From NCBI RefSeq assembly GCF_002003265.1, contig NZ_CP019687.1, positions 1,302,001 through 1,366,000 on the forward strand: DNA of 64,000 nucleotides. Reading direction: 5' to 3'. This document shows, piece by piece, positions 49,042 to 58,790 of this stretch (position 1 is its first letter; every line of letters starts with the position of its first letter). Made by a program: the position numbers and the translations under genes. This DNA comes from Paenibacillus larvae subsp. larvae (GTDB lineage Bacteria > Bacillota > Bacilli > Paenibacillales > NBRC-103111). A model generated the notes under the pieces. That model saw nothing but the letters and a program-made list of their open reading frames with translations, did not search any database and was not told where the DNA came from.

Positions 49042-50226
49042 TTATTCCGAAAACACTTCTAAAACACCTGCTGCTCCCATGCCACCGCCGATACACATCG
49101 ATACGACGCCCAGTCCGCCTCCCCGGCGGCGCAGCTCATGGACGAGGCTGACCGTCAATTTCGCCCCTGTACAGCCTAGCGGATGACCCAGCGCAATCGC
49201 GCCTCCATTGACGTTGACCAGATCCTCGTTCAGCTTCAATTCCCGGATAACCTGAAGGCACTGGGAGGCAAAAGCTTCATTCAGCTCGAAAAGCTTGATG
49301 TCCTCCAGACTTACCCCTGCCAGGCGAAGTGCTTTCGGGATTGCTTCAATGGGACCGACTCCCATAATGGCCGGGTCCACGCCACCGAGAGCAAAGGAGC
49401 GGAAAGCAGCCAGCGGTTTTAGACCAAGCTCTTCGGCCTTCTCCCTGCTCATCAATACGGCAGCCGCCGCACCATCACTTGTCTGGGAGGAATTTCCCGC
49501 TGTAACGCTTCCCTTCAGAGAGAAGGATGGTTTCAGGCGGCCAAGCACCTCCATGCTGGTATTTTTGCGCACTCCTTCATCCGTATCAAAAACAATTTCC
49601 TTGCTCCATACTTTGCCGTTTTCGTCCATTCCGCTAAGTGTTGTAAGCAGCGGAACAATCTCTTCCTTAAAACGGCCTGCTTCTATAGCAGCCGCCGCTT
49701 TTTGATGGCTTCGTAAGGCAAAGGTGTCCTGATCTTCCCTGCTAATGCCAAAACGGTTGGCCACTTGTTCCGCAGTATGCCCCATTGACATGTATACTTC
49801 CGGCATTTTTTCTACCAGGACGGGATGAGGGGCTATCTTGAACCCGGTCATGGGCACATGGCTCATGCTTTCCACACCCCCGGCGATCATCACATCGGCA
49901 TGACCGAGCATAACGCGTTCGGCAGCAAAAGCGATGGCCTGTAAACCGGAAGAGCAAAACCGGTTCACGGTAAGCGCAGGCACTGTGACAGGGAATCCCG
50001 CATACAGGGACATAGTACGGGCGAAATTGAGCCCCTGTTCCCCTTCCGGCATGGCGCAGCCAATGATAATGTCTTCCACATCCCCTTTCTGCAAGCCAGG
50101 GGCTCTCCGAACGACTTCCTCCAACACTACCTTACCCATATCTTCCGCGCGGGTTTGGGACAGGCTTCCTTTCTTCGCCTTCCCTACCGCTGTTCTTGCT
50201 AAAGACACGATAACGGCTTCTCTCAT
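49042..50226 (-). CDS. fadA: Acetyl-CoA C-acyltransferase (3-ketoacyl-CoA thiolase)
   Basis: A 394-residue thiolase that releases acetyl-CoA in the last beta-oxidation step. Nucleophile cysteine in [12 protein letters not shown] (about 88-92), [20 protein letters not shown] with the active His (about 350), and the second cysteine in [12 protein letters not shown] (about 380). Start ATG 50226 ([15 protein letters not shown]) is set by GAGGTGAC; the frame opens 14 codons earlier. It forms the FadN-FadA trifunctional pair with the gene just upstream. Confidence 0.93.
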   Translation of the reverse strand: MREAVIVSLARTAVGKAKKGSLSQTRAEDMGKVVLEEVVRRAPGLQKGDVEDIIIGCAMPEGEQGLNFARTMSLYAGFPVTVPALTVNRFCSSGLQAIAFAAERVMLGHADVMIAGGVESMSHVPMTGFKIAPHPVLVEKMPEVYMSMGHTAEQVANRFGISREDQDTFALRSHQKAAAAIEAGRFKEEIVPLLTTLSGMDENGKVWSKEIVFDTDEGVRKNTSMEVLGRLKPSFSLKGSVTAGNSSQTSDGAAAAVLMSREKAEELGLKPLAAFRSFALGGVDPAIMGVGPIEAIPKALRLAGVSLEDIKLFELNEAFASQCLQVIRELKLNEDLVNVNGGAIALGHPLGCTGAKLTVSLVHELRRRGGGLGVVSMCIGGGMGAAGVLEVFSE

Positions 50227-50294
50227 CTTGGTCACCTCTTCGAATGAATAATCAAATTCGTCTTTCAACCTATATTAATAGTTGTCTCATCCAT

Positions 50295-52691
50295 CTAATT
50301 GCGGAGCGCTTTTCCTTTGGAAAGCATATGCTGCATCCGCTGTTGGGTCTTCGGCTCTCCGCAGAGACTGAGGAAAGCTTCACGTTCCAGATCAAGCAAA
50401 AACTGCTCTGTAACAAAAGTACCCGCCGGGAGATCCCCGCCTGCCAGAATGTGGGCTAATTTATTGGCAATCTTCTGATCGTGTTCCGAGATGTATCCGC
50501 CCTCTCTCATTCCGTTGATTCCGGCTTGCAGGACGGCCTTGCCGTCACGTCCGACGATACGGATCTTTTCTTTCAACGGCGGAGTATACCCCGATTGATC
50601 CATAGCCAGTACCGCTTGTTTAGCTTCGTAAATTCGGAACTCTTCATTCAGAATTACCGCATCCGTCTCCCTCATGTAACCGAGCCGCTTTGTGTCAAAA
50701 CCGCTGGTTGAAACTTTAGCCATACCAATCGTTTCAAAATAGTGGTTAATCATGGGCTGGAGGTCAATTTCAGGGCTGATTGCCCGGCTGCTTGTTCGCA
50801 GGGCCATCTCCTTACAGCCTCCCCCTGCCGGAATCAGACCGACACCCACTTCAACAAGTCCAAAGTAAGTTTCAGCGGAGAATAAAATGCGGTCAGCCGG
50901 AATGCAAGCTTCCACTCCGCCTCCGAGCGTCATCCGGTGAGGTGCCGCAACTACCGGTTTTTCCAGCCACTTTAGATTCATCATTGTATTTTGGAACGAC
51001 CGGATGATAAAGTCGAGCTCATCCCATTCCTTGTCCTGTGCTTCCATCAGCATCAGCATCAGGTTCGCACCCACACAGAAATGTTTCCCTTCGTTGGCAA
51101 CGACAAGACCTCTATAATTTTGGCGGACTTCCTCCACGCTTTTATTGATCATGCTGAGAATGTCTTCCCCAATGGCATTATTTGGAGAGTGGAATTCCAG
51201 GCAAGCCACCCCATCACCAAGATCAATGAGACTGGCACCGCTGTTGGACAGAATCGTTTTGTTTCTCTCCTTCAGCGCCTTGAGGGAGATGATTTCGGGT
51301 TTTGTCTCTATTCCTTTAAATTCATTTTTGTGATAGTAGAACAGTCCACTTTCCTTTTTCTCATAAAACGAGGTATGACCGGAAGCTATCCATTCCTTAA
51401 CCCAGTCCGGGACGGTTTCACCTTCCTTCTCCATCCGTTCCACCGATTTGACTAACCCGATGGCATCCCACGTTTCAAACGGTCCTAAATCCCAGTTGAA
51501 TCCCCATTTCATTGCATTATCGATGTCCACGACCGTATCTGCGATCTCGCCCAACTTCTCGGCAGAATAAATCAAAACCGGTTTTAAAATATCCCAGGCC
51601 AAATCCGAGTATTTGTCGCCCGTTTGGACTAACGCTTTGATCTTTTTGGCTGCGCCCTTTACCTGTTTGGCTGCTTGCAGGGAACCTGAGGATACTTTTC
51701 CTGCTTTGGCATACTCCATCGTGTTCAGTTCTATGGCCTGTATTTCTTTGCCCTGTTCGTTCTTGACCTTTTTATAAAACCCTTGTCCCTGCTTCTCCCC
51801 GATCCAGCCTTTTTGTACCATTTCTTTCAGGATGTCCGGAACGGCGAATACAGCTTTTTCCTTCTCACCCTCCACATTTTCATATACATTGTTGGCCACA
51901 TGTACAAACGTATCGAGTCCTACTAGATCCAGCGTGCGGAAGGTCGCGCTCTTGGGGCGTCCCATAGCCGGCCCCGTCACCGCATCGATTTCTTCTACGG
52001 TAAATTCTCCTTCCTTCATGGCCTGCAAGGTCACCAATAGTCCGTATGTGCCAATCCGGTTGGCGATAAAGTTAGGAGTATCCTTCGCTGTTACAACCCC
52101 TTTGCCCAGTTTGCGTTCACAGAAATCGCCCATAAATCCGACTATTTCAGGATCTGTATGTTTGCCTGGGATTATTTCCAGGAGTTTCATATAGCGGGGC
52201 GGATTAAAGAAATGAGTCCCCAGGAAGTGAGACTGAAACTCCTCTGAACGATCCTTGACCATATCATTGATAGATATGCCGGATGTATTGGAGCTGACAA
52301 TCGTCCCTGCCTTCCAGACTTTTTCGATGTTGGCAAAAAGCTGCTGCTTCACGGCCAGATTTTCAACAATAACTTCGATAATCCAGTCCACTTCAGACAG
52401 CTTCCCGAGATCATCTTCCAAATTTCCCGGTGTGATCCGGCTGGCAAAAGCCTCGCTGTAGAGCGGTGCCGGATTCGTTTTTTTCAGCCGGGCAATGGCC
52501 TCTGTAGCCAAGCGGTTTCTTACTTGCGGATGCTGGAGTGTAAGGCCTTTTGCCGCCTCCTGGTCCGTAGGGGCCTTGGGTACGATGTCCAAAAGCAGGC
52601 TTGGTATGCCTGCTCCCGCCAAATGGGCGGAAATGGCAGAGCCCATAACTCCGGAACCGATGATAGCCGCTTTTCGAATTGTTTTCACCAT
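50295..52691 (-). CDS. fadN: 3-hydroxyacyl-CoA dehydrogenase / enoyl-CoA hydratase
   Basis: A 798-residue bifunctional enzyme. The N-terminal dehydrogenase part starts AAIIGSGVMGSAISAHLAGAG (NAD loop) and includes SNTSGISI and HFFNPPRYMKLLEIIPG (catalytic His about 158). The enoyl-CoA hydratase part lies in the middle to C-terminal half (EFHSPNNAIGEDI, KHFCVGANL, GGGVEACIPADRI). The length matches B. subtilis FadN (789). AGGAGG precedes ATG. It lies between fadF and fadA, and all are probably one transcript. Confidence 0.93.
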   Translation of the reverse strand: MVKTIRKAAIIGSGVMGSAISAHLAGAGIPSLLLDIVPKAPTDQEAAKGLTLQHPQVRNRLATEAIARLKKTNPAPLYSEAFASRITPGNLEDDLGKLSEVDWIIEVIVENLAVKQQLFANIEKVWKAGTIVSSNTSGISINDMVKDRSEEFQSHFLGTHFFNPPRYMKLLEIIPGKHTDPEIVGFMGDFCERKLGKGVVTAKDTPNFIANRIGTYGLLVTLQAMKEGEFTVEEIDAVTGPAMGRPKSATFRTLDLVGLDTFVHVANNVYENVEGEKEKAVFAVPDILKEMVQKGWIGEKQGQGFYKKVKNEQGKEIQAIELNTMEYAKAGKVSSGSLQAAKQVKGAAKKIKALVQTGDKYSDLAWDILKPVLIYSAEKLGEIADTVVDIDNAMKWGFNWDLGPFETWDAIGLVKSVERMEKEGETVPDWVKEWIASGHTSFYEKKESGLFYYHKNEFKGIETKPEIISLKALKERNKTILSNSGASLIDLGDGVACLEFHSPNNAIGEDILSMINKSVEEVRQNYRGLVVANEGKHFCVGANLMLMLMEAQDKEWDELDFIIRSFQNTMMNLKWLEKPVVAAPHRMTLGGGVEACIPADRILFSAETYFGLVEVGVGLIPAGGGCKEMALRTSSRAISPEIDLQPMINHYFETIGMAKVSTSGFDTKRLGYMRETDAVILNEEFRIYEAKQAVLAMDQSGYTPPLKEKIRIVGRDGKAVLQAGINGMREGGYISEHDQKIANKLAHILAGGDLPAGTFVTEQFLLDLEREAFLSLCGEPKTQQRMQHMLSKGKALRN

Positions 52692-52779
52692 GTCGTATAA
52701 CCTCCTATTTATTCCATCATCAATAGTTTAAGTTGGGAATCCCTTTCTTCTGCTTTCAAAAAAATATATGGCACATTTG

Positions 52780-54951
52780 TCAGTGGACAACAGCCACTTC
52801 TTTTTTGACTGTGCCGAAGACAGCCTGCTCCAACAGTTCAGCAATGTCTTTCGTCTGAATCTGCTCTTCCAATTCCTTCATCTTCGTGCCGTCTTCCATC
52901 ATGGTAAGACAGTATGGGCAGGCTGAACTGATTACAGTTGGATTTACGGCAAGAGCCTGTTCGGTCCGGGCCAGATTTACCCTTTTTCCGGCTGTTTCCT
53001 CCATCCACATCATGCCGCCTCCGGCTCCGCAGCACATGCCGTTTTCCCGGGTCCTTTCCATTTCCACAAGCTCCACCCCAGGGATCGACCGGAGAACGTT
53101 GCGTGGCTGTTCGTAAATGCCGTTATATCTGCCAAGATAACAGGAATCGTGGTAAGTAATGCGTTCCTTCACCTCATATCGGGGCACCAGTTTCCCCTGC
53201 TCCACAAGCTTATCCAAAAGCTCTGTATGGTGAATCACTTTGGCCTCCAAGCCAAAATCGGGATACTCGTTTTTGAGTGTGTTATACGTATGCGGGCATG
53301 CTGTGACGATTTTTTTCACTCCATACTTTTCAAATACGGAGATATTCTCCATACACAGCTGCTGGAATAAAAATTCATTGCCCATCCGGCGGGGAGTATC
53401 CCCGGAGTTCTTTTCCTCATTGCCGAGAATAGCGAAATTAACGCCTGCTTGGTTCATCAGCCTGACGAAGGCTTTGGAAACCTTCCGGCTGCGGTTGTCG
53501 AAAGAACCCATGGAACCGACAAAATACAAATATTCAAAATCAGGATTTTCTTTCACTGCCGGCACCCGAAGTTCGCCATCCGGGTCTACTTCTTTCACCC
53601 ACTTGTCACGCTCTCTGCGGTTTATGCCCCAAGGGTTGCTCTGACGTTCGATATTCTGCAAAGCCCGCTGTCCGTCGTTCGGCATGCTGCCTTGCATCAA
53701 TACCAGATGTCGGCGCAGATCAATTATTTTATCCACGTGCTCATTCCCTACCGGACATTGATCCTCACAGTTCCGGCATGTCGTACATGACCAAATCTCA
53801 TCATCAGTCATTACATCGCCCAGCAATTCCACGTCTTCAGCATTCTTATCTGAAACCGTCCAGGAATGTTTTTGAGTGTTCATCGTGTGGGCAATATTCG
53901 TCACTTCAGAATCCTGCCAAATATCCGGGAGCTGATGCTCCTCCCCTACTTTCATCACATGGGAACCCTTATCTGAAAAAGCAAAGGCAGGAACCCATGG
54001 GGACTTCTTCGTTATGGAAGACCCTTTGTCAATCAGGTGATCGCGAAGCTTGACAATAAGATGCATCGGAGATAACAACTTGCCGGTATTCGATGCAGGA
54101 CAAACATTGGTACAGCGTCCGCACTCTACGCACGAATAAAAATCAAGCATTTGTTTCTGTGTAAAATCTTCAATCCTGCCGATACCGAATGATTCTGCCT
54201 CCTCATCTTCCAGATCCAGTTTGGACAGACGTCCAACAGGTTCTGTTTTACGAAGTAAAATGTTAATCGGTGCGGTTATTATATGAAAATGCTTGGATTG
54301 AGGCACATACACAAGAAAAGAGAGCAGAATAATCAAGTGTGCCCACCAGGAAATCATAAAGGCTATATGTACACCTTCCGGAGACATCCAGCCAAATCCC
54401 GCTGCAAATAAGGAGGAAATCGGTGCCCATACGGATGCGGCAAGCCCGTGTTCGACTCTTTCAAAGCCGAGACTGAACACAACAGACAACATCAGAAAGA
54501 AAATAAAAAATACTACGATACTGGGCTTCCACCCGCGTTTGAGACGCTTCAGCTTCTCCCCGTACCTCCGGTAAGTGGCGTAACCCATAGCTGCAACAAT
54601 CAGCAATACCGTCAATTCCTGAAAAAAGCCGAAAGCTTCATAACCCGGAAACGGAATCGCATTGCCCGTAAGCCCCTTCCAAATCAAATCCAGTGCGCCA
54701 AACTGCAAAATAATAAAGCCATAAAAAATCACCACGTGCATAATTCCGCTTTTGCGGTCCTTCAGCAGCTTTGTCTGGCCGAACACCTGGACCAAAAATA
54801 CCTTCAGCCGGTCTTTTGCTTCTTTACGCAGATCAGCCGGCTTCCCCAGCTTCAAGTACAGATATCTGTGGTAAACCGCCTTGTAGAAGAAATACAGCCC
54901 GGAACCGGTCAGAAGGAAAAATACAAGAAAGGTAAGAGTCGGCCCCAGCAT
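52780..54951 (-). CDS. fadF: Membrane iron-sulfur electron-transfer protein FadF
   Basis: A 723-residue protein thought to carry electrons from acyl-CoA dehydrogenase/ETF to the quinone pool. The N-terminal third is a NarI-like membrane domain with about six segments. Then come two [4Fe-4S] motifs, CVECGRCTNVCPA and CTTCRNCEDQCPVG, and two CCG domains (CPHTYNTL; CCGAGGGMMWMEE; SSACPYCLTMMEDG). Start ATG 54951 is set by AAAGGAG; the open frame begins 52 codons earlier without a site. It is the first gene of the beta-oxidation row and divergent from fadR. Confidence 0.88.
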   Translation of the reverse strand: MLGPTLTFLVFFLLTGSGLYFFYKAVYHRYLYLKLGKPADLRKEAKDRLKVFLVQVFGQTKLLKDRKSGIMHVVIFYGFIILQFGALDLIWKGLTGNAIPFPGYEAFGFFQELTVLLIVAAMGYATYRRYGEKLKRLKRGWKPSIVVFFIFFLMLSVVFSLGFERVEHGLAASVWAPISSLFAAGFGWMSPEGVHIAFMISWWAHLIILLSFLVYVPQSKHFHIITAPINILLRKTEPVGRLSKLDLEDEEAESFGIGRIEDFTQKQMLDFYSCVECGRCTNVCPASNTGKLLSPMHLIVKLRDHLIDKGSSITKKSPWVPAFAFSDKGSHVMKVGEEHQLPDIWQDSEVTNIAHTMNTQKHSWTVSDKNAEDVELLGDVMTDDEIWSCTTCRNCEDQCPVGNEHVDKIIDLRRHLVLMQGSMPNDGQRALQNIERQSNPWGINRRERDKWVKEVDPDGELRVPAVKENPDFEYLYFVGSMGSFDNRSRKVSKAFVRLMNQAGVNFAILGNEEKNSGDTPRRMGNEFLFQQLCMENISVFEKYGVKKIVTACPHTYNTLKNEYPDFGLEAKVIHHTELLDKLVEQGKLVPRYEVKERITYHDSCYLGRYNGIYEQPRNVLRSIPGVELVEMERTRENGMCCGAGGGMMWMEETAGKRVNLARTEQALAVNPTVISSACPYCLTMMEDGTKMKELEEQIQTKDIAELLEQAVFGTVKKEVAVVH

Positions 54952-55137
54952 TTGTATCAGCTCCTTTCCATCCCTATAAAACATTGCCCTTTTGAAAATG
55001 ATATGAAGCGCTTTCGCACAGTGTATACAAAAAAGCATATTCCATTCGAACCTTATGCCGATACATGAAAGATGCTTTACCCTGGTGCCTGACGCAAGCT
55101 GCTTCACTTAAGAATGGATTCTTCCTCATTCCAAATG

Positions 55138-55166
55138 TTGACAATGCGTAGGATGTATTTTATGAT
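55138..55166 (+). promoter_or_regulatory. Promoter of fadR-etfB-etfA
   Basis: TTGACA (55138-55143), a 17-base spacer and TATGAT (55161-55166): perfect -35 and near-perfect -10. Transcription would start about 55173, just before the FadR operator. Confidence 0.8.
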
Positions 55167-55180
55167 ATCTGTAGAAAAAA

Positions 55181-55198
55181 TGAATGAGTATTCATTCA
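55181..55198. promoter_or_regulatory. FadR operator
   Basis: TGAATGAGTATTCATTCA is a perfect match to the known Bacillus FadR site TGAATGANTANTCATTCA. It lies just downstream of the promoter, so bound FadR would block transcription of its own operon and possibly of divergent fadF. Long-chain acyl-CoA is the known inducer. Confidence 0.9.
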
Positions 55199-55231
55199 TG
55201 TATAATCGTATTTTAACACCGAGGTGATTCC

Positions 55232-55825
55232 ATGACAAGTAAAAAAAGGGAAAAATATCAATTAATTCTGGACGCTGCGCTCAAAGTCTTTGCCGAGCAT
55301 GGATTTCACCGATCCCAAGTTTCGAAGATTGCAAAGGCAGCCGGCGTTGCAGACGGTACCATTTATTTATATTTCAAAAGAAAGGAGGATATCCTTATCA
55401 GTCTCTTCCGGGAAAAACTAGGTGAGCTGGTAAGCAAATTCAACCAGTCGATCGAAACCTCGACGGATATGAAGCAGGCCCTTTATCATATATGCCGCAT
55501 TCATTATACCGAGCTGGAACAAGACGTCGATCTGGCTTTTGTAACTCAAATTGAGCTTCGCCAAAGCTCTCTGGAGCTTCGCAGGGAAATCGGAAAAGCA
55601 GTAAAGCCATATATAGTACTAATCGAGCAATTGCTTCTTAAAGGTATTGAGGAAGAGGTATTCCGTCCCGATCTGGATGTCAAGCTAACCCGCTCCCTCA
55701 TCTTCGGAGCCATGGATGAAGTCGTCACTTCCTGGCTTGTCTCAGGGCGCAAATATTCTTTGTCCGATCAGGTAGAGGGCACTGTACAGTTTTTCCTGCG
55801 GGGTATTGAAAAATCGGCTTCCTAA
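55232..55825 (+). CDS. fadR: TetR-family fatty-acid degradation repressor
   Basis: A 197-residue repressor. The N-terminal helix-turn-helix is ILDAALKVFAEHGFHRSQVSKIAKAAGVADGTIYLYFKRKEDI in outline (residues 11-52), the TetR pattern ending with YLYFKRKEDIL. The all-helical C-terminal domain has the FADR-type length; B. subtilis FadR is 194. GAGGTGA precedes ATG. It is first in fadR-etfB-etfA, behind its own operator. Confidence 0.92.
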   Translation: MTSKKREKYQLILDAALKVFAEHGFHRSQVSKIAKAAGVADGTIYLYFKRKEDILISLFREKLGELVSKFNQSIETSTDMKQALYHICRIHYTELEQDVDLAFVTQIELRQSSLELRREIGKAVKPYIVLIEQLLLKGIEEEVFRPDLDVKLTRSLIFGAMDEVVTSWLVSGRKYSLSDQVEGTVQFFLRGIEKSAS

Positions 55826-55906
55826 TTTCACAGTACCTGCTTAACTTCCAGAATCTGCATAAGATCAATCAAAACAATATCAGATTAAGGAAAGGGGATA
55901 GTATGG

Positions 55907-56668
55907 ATGAATATTTATGTTCTGCTTAAACAAACTTTTGACACGGAGGAAAAAGTGATCATAAGCGGAGGCAGCATTGATGAAGAAGGGGCAAAATTCG
56001 TTATCAACCCTTATGATGAATATGCTGTGGAAGAAGCGATCACACTTCGGGATGAGCATGGAGGAAAAGTAACACTTGTCTCTGTCGGCCCGGACCGGAC
56101 GATTGAAGCGCTTCGTACGGGATTGGCCATGGGTGCTGATGAAGCCGTTCTGATCAATGACGAACGTATCCCCGCCGATGAGAATGCCGTTTCCAAAGTA
56201 CTTCACGGTTATCTGTCCAGTCAACAAGCCGACCTCATTATCGGAGGTAACTTCTCTGTTGATAATGGAGCTGGGCAAGTAGCTATTCGGGTTGCTAATT
56301 TACTGGGCATTCCCCATGTCTCTTCCATTACTAAGATAACGGTTTCGGGTTCCCATGCGACAGCTGAAAGAGATGCCGAGGGCGATTTGGAAGTAGTTCA
56401 GGTAGCCCTGCCGGCTGTTTTCACTGCCCAGCAAGGATTGAATGAGCCCCGTTATCCTTCCCTGCAGGGAATTATGAAGGCAAAAAAGAAACCGCTAACG
56501 GAGCTGAATCTGGACGATCTGGAGCTTGATCCACCTGCTGCTAAAACAGAACGAACCGAACTTACCCTTCCCCCTGAGAGAAAAGCCGGCAGAATACTAA
56601 GTGGAGAAACGCCGGATCAGGTTAAAGAACTTGTGCAGCTTCTTCGCAGCGAAGCGAAAGTTATATAA
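55907..56668 (+). CDS. etfB: Electron transfer flavoprotein beta subunit
   Basis: A 253-residue soluble subunit that accepts electrons from acyl-CoA dehydrogenases. NPYDEYAVEEAITLRDEHGG and VSVGPDRTIEALRTGLAMGADEAV are standard; LLGIPHVSSITKI and AVFTAQQGLNEPRYPSLQGIMKAKKKPL hold the family signature. GGAAAGGGGA precedes ATG. It is followed by etfA after 16 bases. Confidence 0.95.
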   Translation: MNIYVLLKQTFDTEEKVIISGGSIDEEGAKFVINPYDEYAVEEAITLRDEHGGKVTLVSVGPDRTIEALRTGLAMGADEAVLINDERIPADENAVSKVLHGYLSSQQADLIIGGNFSVDNGAGQVAIRVANLLGIPHVSSITKITVSGSHATAERDAEGDLEVVQVALPAVFTAQQGLNEPRYPSLQGIMKAKKKPLTELNLDDLELDPPAAKTERTELTLPPERKAGRILSGETPDQVKELVQLLRSEAKVI

Positions 56669-56684
56669 AGGAGGCGTATGGATC

Positions 56685-57662
56685 ATGGCAAAAACCTTTT
56701 TAGTAATTGCAGAGGCAAAAGACGGTAAACTTCGCCAGGTTTCCCTGGAAACGATCAAGGCTGCCAAGGAATCGGCGGTCGAAGGGGACACAGTAACAGC
56801 AGCCCTTTTGGGCAACGGCATCACCAGTTTGGCCGACGAGTTGTCCCGCTATGGGGCTAACAAAGTCTATGCACTGGATGATGCAAGCCTGGAGCATTAC
56901 AATCCGGAAGCTTATTTGACAGCCATACAGACTGTGCTTGATCAGGTACAGCCGGATGCCATTTATACGGGACATACTGCAATCGGGAAAGATCTGGCCC
57001 CAATGATAGCCGCATTGCTGGATGCAGGACAACTATCGGATGTAACATCCATCCGCTGGGAAGGGGATCAGGTTTTCTATACCCGCCCGATTTACGCCGG
57101 AAAAGCCTTTGAAACAAAAGTATTCCAGAACGGTCCATACGTGGTAACGGTACGCCCTAATAATATACCGGCAGCTGAACCGGCAGATGCTAAAGGGGAA
57201 CTTGTGGAAACCTCCTACTCCGCACCTTCCCTGAAGACAGTTATTCAGGACGTGATCAAAAAGACATCCGGAAAAATTGACCTTTCAGAAGCTAAAGTGG
57301 TAGTCTCAGGCGGTCGGGGCGTTAAAAGTGCAGACGGTTTCAAACCATTGGAGGAACTGGCAGATATTCTTGGAGGGGCCGTAGGAGCTTCCCGTGGGGC
57401 CTGCGATGCGGGATATTGTGATTATTCACTGCAAATCGGGCAAACCGGTAAAGTAGTAACACCGGAACTTTACATCGCCTGCGGAATCAGTGGAGCCATC
57501 CAGCATTTGGCCGGCATGAGCCAGTCCAAGGTTATCATTGCAATTAATAAAGATCCGGAGGCACCGATTTTTAAAGTAGCTGACTATGGTATTGTAGGAG
57601 ACCTGTTTGAAGTAGTCCCCCTCCTGATTGAGGAATTTAAACAAGCCAGCCCGTCGAACTAA
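56685..57662 (+). CDS. etfA: Electron transfer flavoprotein alpha subunit
   Basis: A 325-residue FAD-binding subunit partnering EtfB. The C-terminal FAD domain shows VVVSGGRGVKSADGF, GASRGACDAGYC, QIGQTGKVVTPELYIACGISGAIQH and AINKDPEAPIFKVADYGIVGD. Start ATG 56685 follows AAAGGAGG; the frame opens 28 codons earlier, within etfB. It is last in the operon, with a terminator after. Confidence 0.95.
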   Translation: MAKTFLVIAEAKDGKLRQVSLETIKAAKESAVEGDTVTAALLGNGITSLADELSRYGANKVYALDDASLEHYNPEAYLTAIQTVLDQVQPDAIYTGHTAIGKDLAPMIAALLDAGQLSDVTSIRWEGDQVFYTRPIYAGKAFETKVFQNGPYVVTVRPNNIPAAEPADAKGELVETSYSAPSLKTVIQDVIKKTSGKIDLSEAKVVVSGGRGVKSADGFKPLEELADILGGAVGASRGACDAGYCDYSLQIGQTGKVVTPELYIACGISGAIQHLAGMSQSKVIIAINKDPEAPIFKVADYGIVGDLFEVVPLLIEEFKQASPSN

Positions 57663-57699
57663 CCCTTTTATAGAATTAGGTAAATACCCAACCGACTTG

Positions 57700-57741
57700 A
57701 TGAGTAACGCAAAATGTATATTGCGTTACTCATCTTTTTTT
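57700..57741 (+). terminator. Terminator of fadR-etfB-etfA
   Basis: ATGAGTAACGCAA (57700-57712) and TTGCGTTACTCAT (57721-57733) form a perfect 13-bp stem, followed by TTTTTTT. Confidence 0.92.
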
Positions 57742-57825
57742 GTTCATTTCTTCAGTAAAGTTTACCGGTTTACCCAAGATTTCAAGAACCAATACCTATT
57801 TCATCTTTATTGCCAATACACAGAA

Positions 57826-57924
57826 CTAGAGGCCGGCCACTAAAAATTGTCTCTTACATTGCGGGTTGTCGTACAATATCGTATAGAAGTATAGAAAAAA
57901 AGCTATAAGAAGCGTTAGAATCAT
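57826..57924 (-). CDS. Tiny membrane peptide (32 aa)
   Basis: A 32-codon frame begins MILTLLIAFFLYFYTILY and ends QFLVAGL, a single membrane helix with a short polar tail. Its ATG shares a base with the stop of the gene upstream (TAATG), suggesting coupling, although the binding site (CAGG) is weak. No family is recognised. It could be chance in AT-rich DNA. Confidence 0.35.
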   Translation of the reverse strand: MILTLLIAFFLYFYTILYDNPQCKRQFLVAGL

Positions 57925-58084
57925 TACCTGTATTGCTGTCGATAATGCAATCTTTCTAGCCAAGCTATATATCCAAAAAGTACAATAATTAAAGCTAATT
58001 GTAAATATGGATTTTTAAACAATGTTAAAGGAAAAAAACTGATAACCATCCCCCTAGAAATAATAAAAAACGTTCTGCCGTCAT
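57924..58084 (-). pseudogene. Small two-helix membrane protein, frameshifted in a T run
   Basis: From ATG 58084, behind AAAGGGGAAAG, the frame reads MTAERFLLFLGGWLSVFF then shifts; the other frame continues PLTLFKNPYLQLALIIVLFGYIAWLERLHYRQQYR in outline (about 53 residues). The shift lies in seven T (58032-58038); eight would restore it. A TATAAT sits about 40 bases upstream. Two hydrophobic segments suggest a membrane protein. Family unknown. Confidence 0.45.
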
Positions 58085-58300
58085 GTACTTTCCCCTTTGT
58101 TTATTTTCCCTAAATTATAACATATGCATTTGCATTCAGCATTTATTGACTTATTCCCTTTAGGAAGTTGCCTGTTATCTCTTGATAGCAGGCTTCTTTA
58201 TCTTAAGTGGGACTATTAGTCCAGACCAATCCCTTGTATAATAAGATAACAATAGCAACACATCAATCCTTCACCGAAGTAAACAATGGAGTTGATAACA

Positions 58301-58619
58301 ATGGCCACCTTGAAGGATATTGCCGAACTGGCACACGTTTCCATATCAACTGTATCCCGGGTTCTTAATAATGACCAGGGCGATTCAGGATGCGGGACTT
58401 AAAGTGCCGGATGATATTAGCGTCATCGGTTTTAATGACATCACGATTGCCAGATATGTTTCCCCTTCCTTAACTACCATTAAACTTTACAGCGAATTTA
58501 TTGGCGAAACTGCGCTTGACCTGCTGCTCGAACGGATCATCAAAAAACGGACCATCACCAAAAAAGTCATCATCCCCTCCGAATTAATTATCCGCGAAAG
58601 CTGCAGCTCAGCCAAATAA
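58301..58619 (+). pseudogene. LacI-family regulator with large internal deletion
   Basis: ATG 58301 opens MATLKDIAELAHVSISTVSR...NND, a typical LacI helix-turn-helix. After about 25 codons the frame breaks and, one base over, the C-terminal ligand-domain end appears: AIQDAGLKVPDDISVIGFND, SPSLTTIKLY, GETALDLLLERI. About 200 middle residues are missing, so a deletion junction lies near 58376-58382. The regulator cannot work. Which sugar it served is unknown. Confidence 0.85.
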
Positions 58620-58790
58620 CCGCCTGTTAGTTTATACCAAACAAAAAAAGTTACCGCTTTCAAAAAAATCCTTCTTCAAAAAAGCCTTGTCCTTTTTCTT
58701 TAACTTGTCAGCCTGATGGCAAGTTTCGGGGCGAACCTGCGTAAAATGTACCATACAGGTAGCAAGTCTAGAAAGGAGAACAAGGCTAAA

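Noticed and set aside
54448-55068. 206-codon plus-strand open frame
   Set aside because: Shadow of the FadF membrane domain; no binding site or domain.
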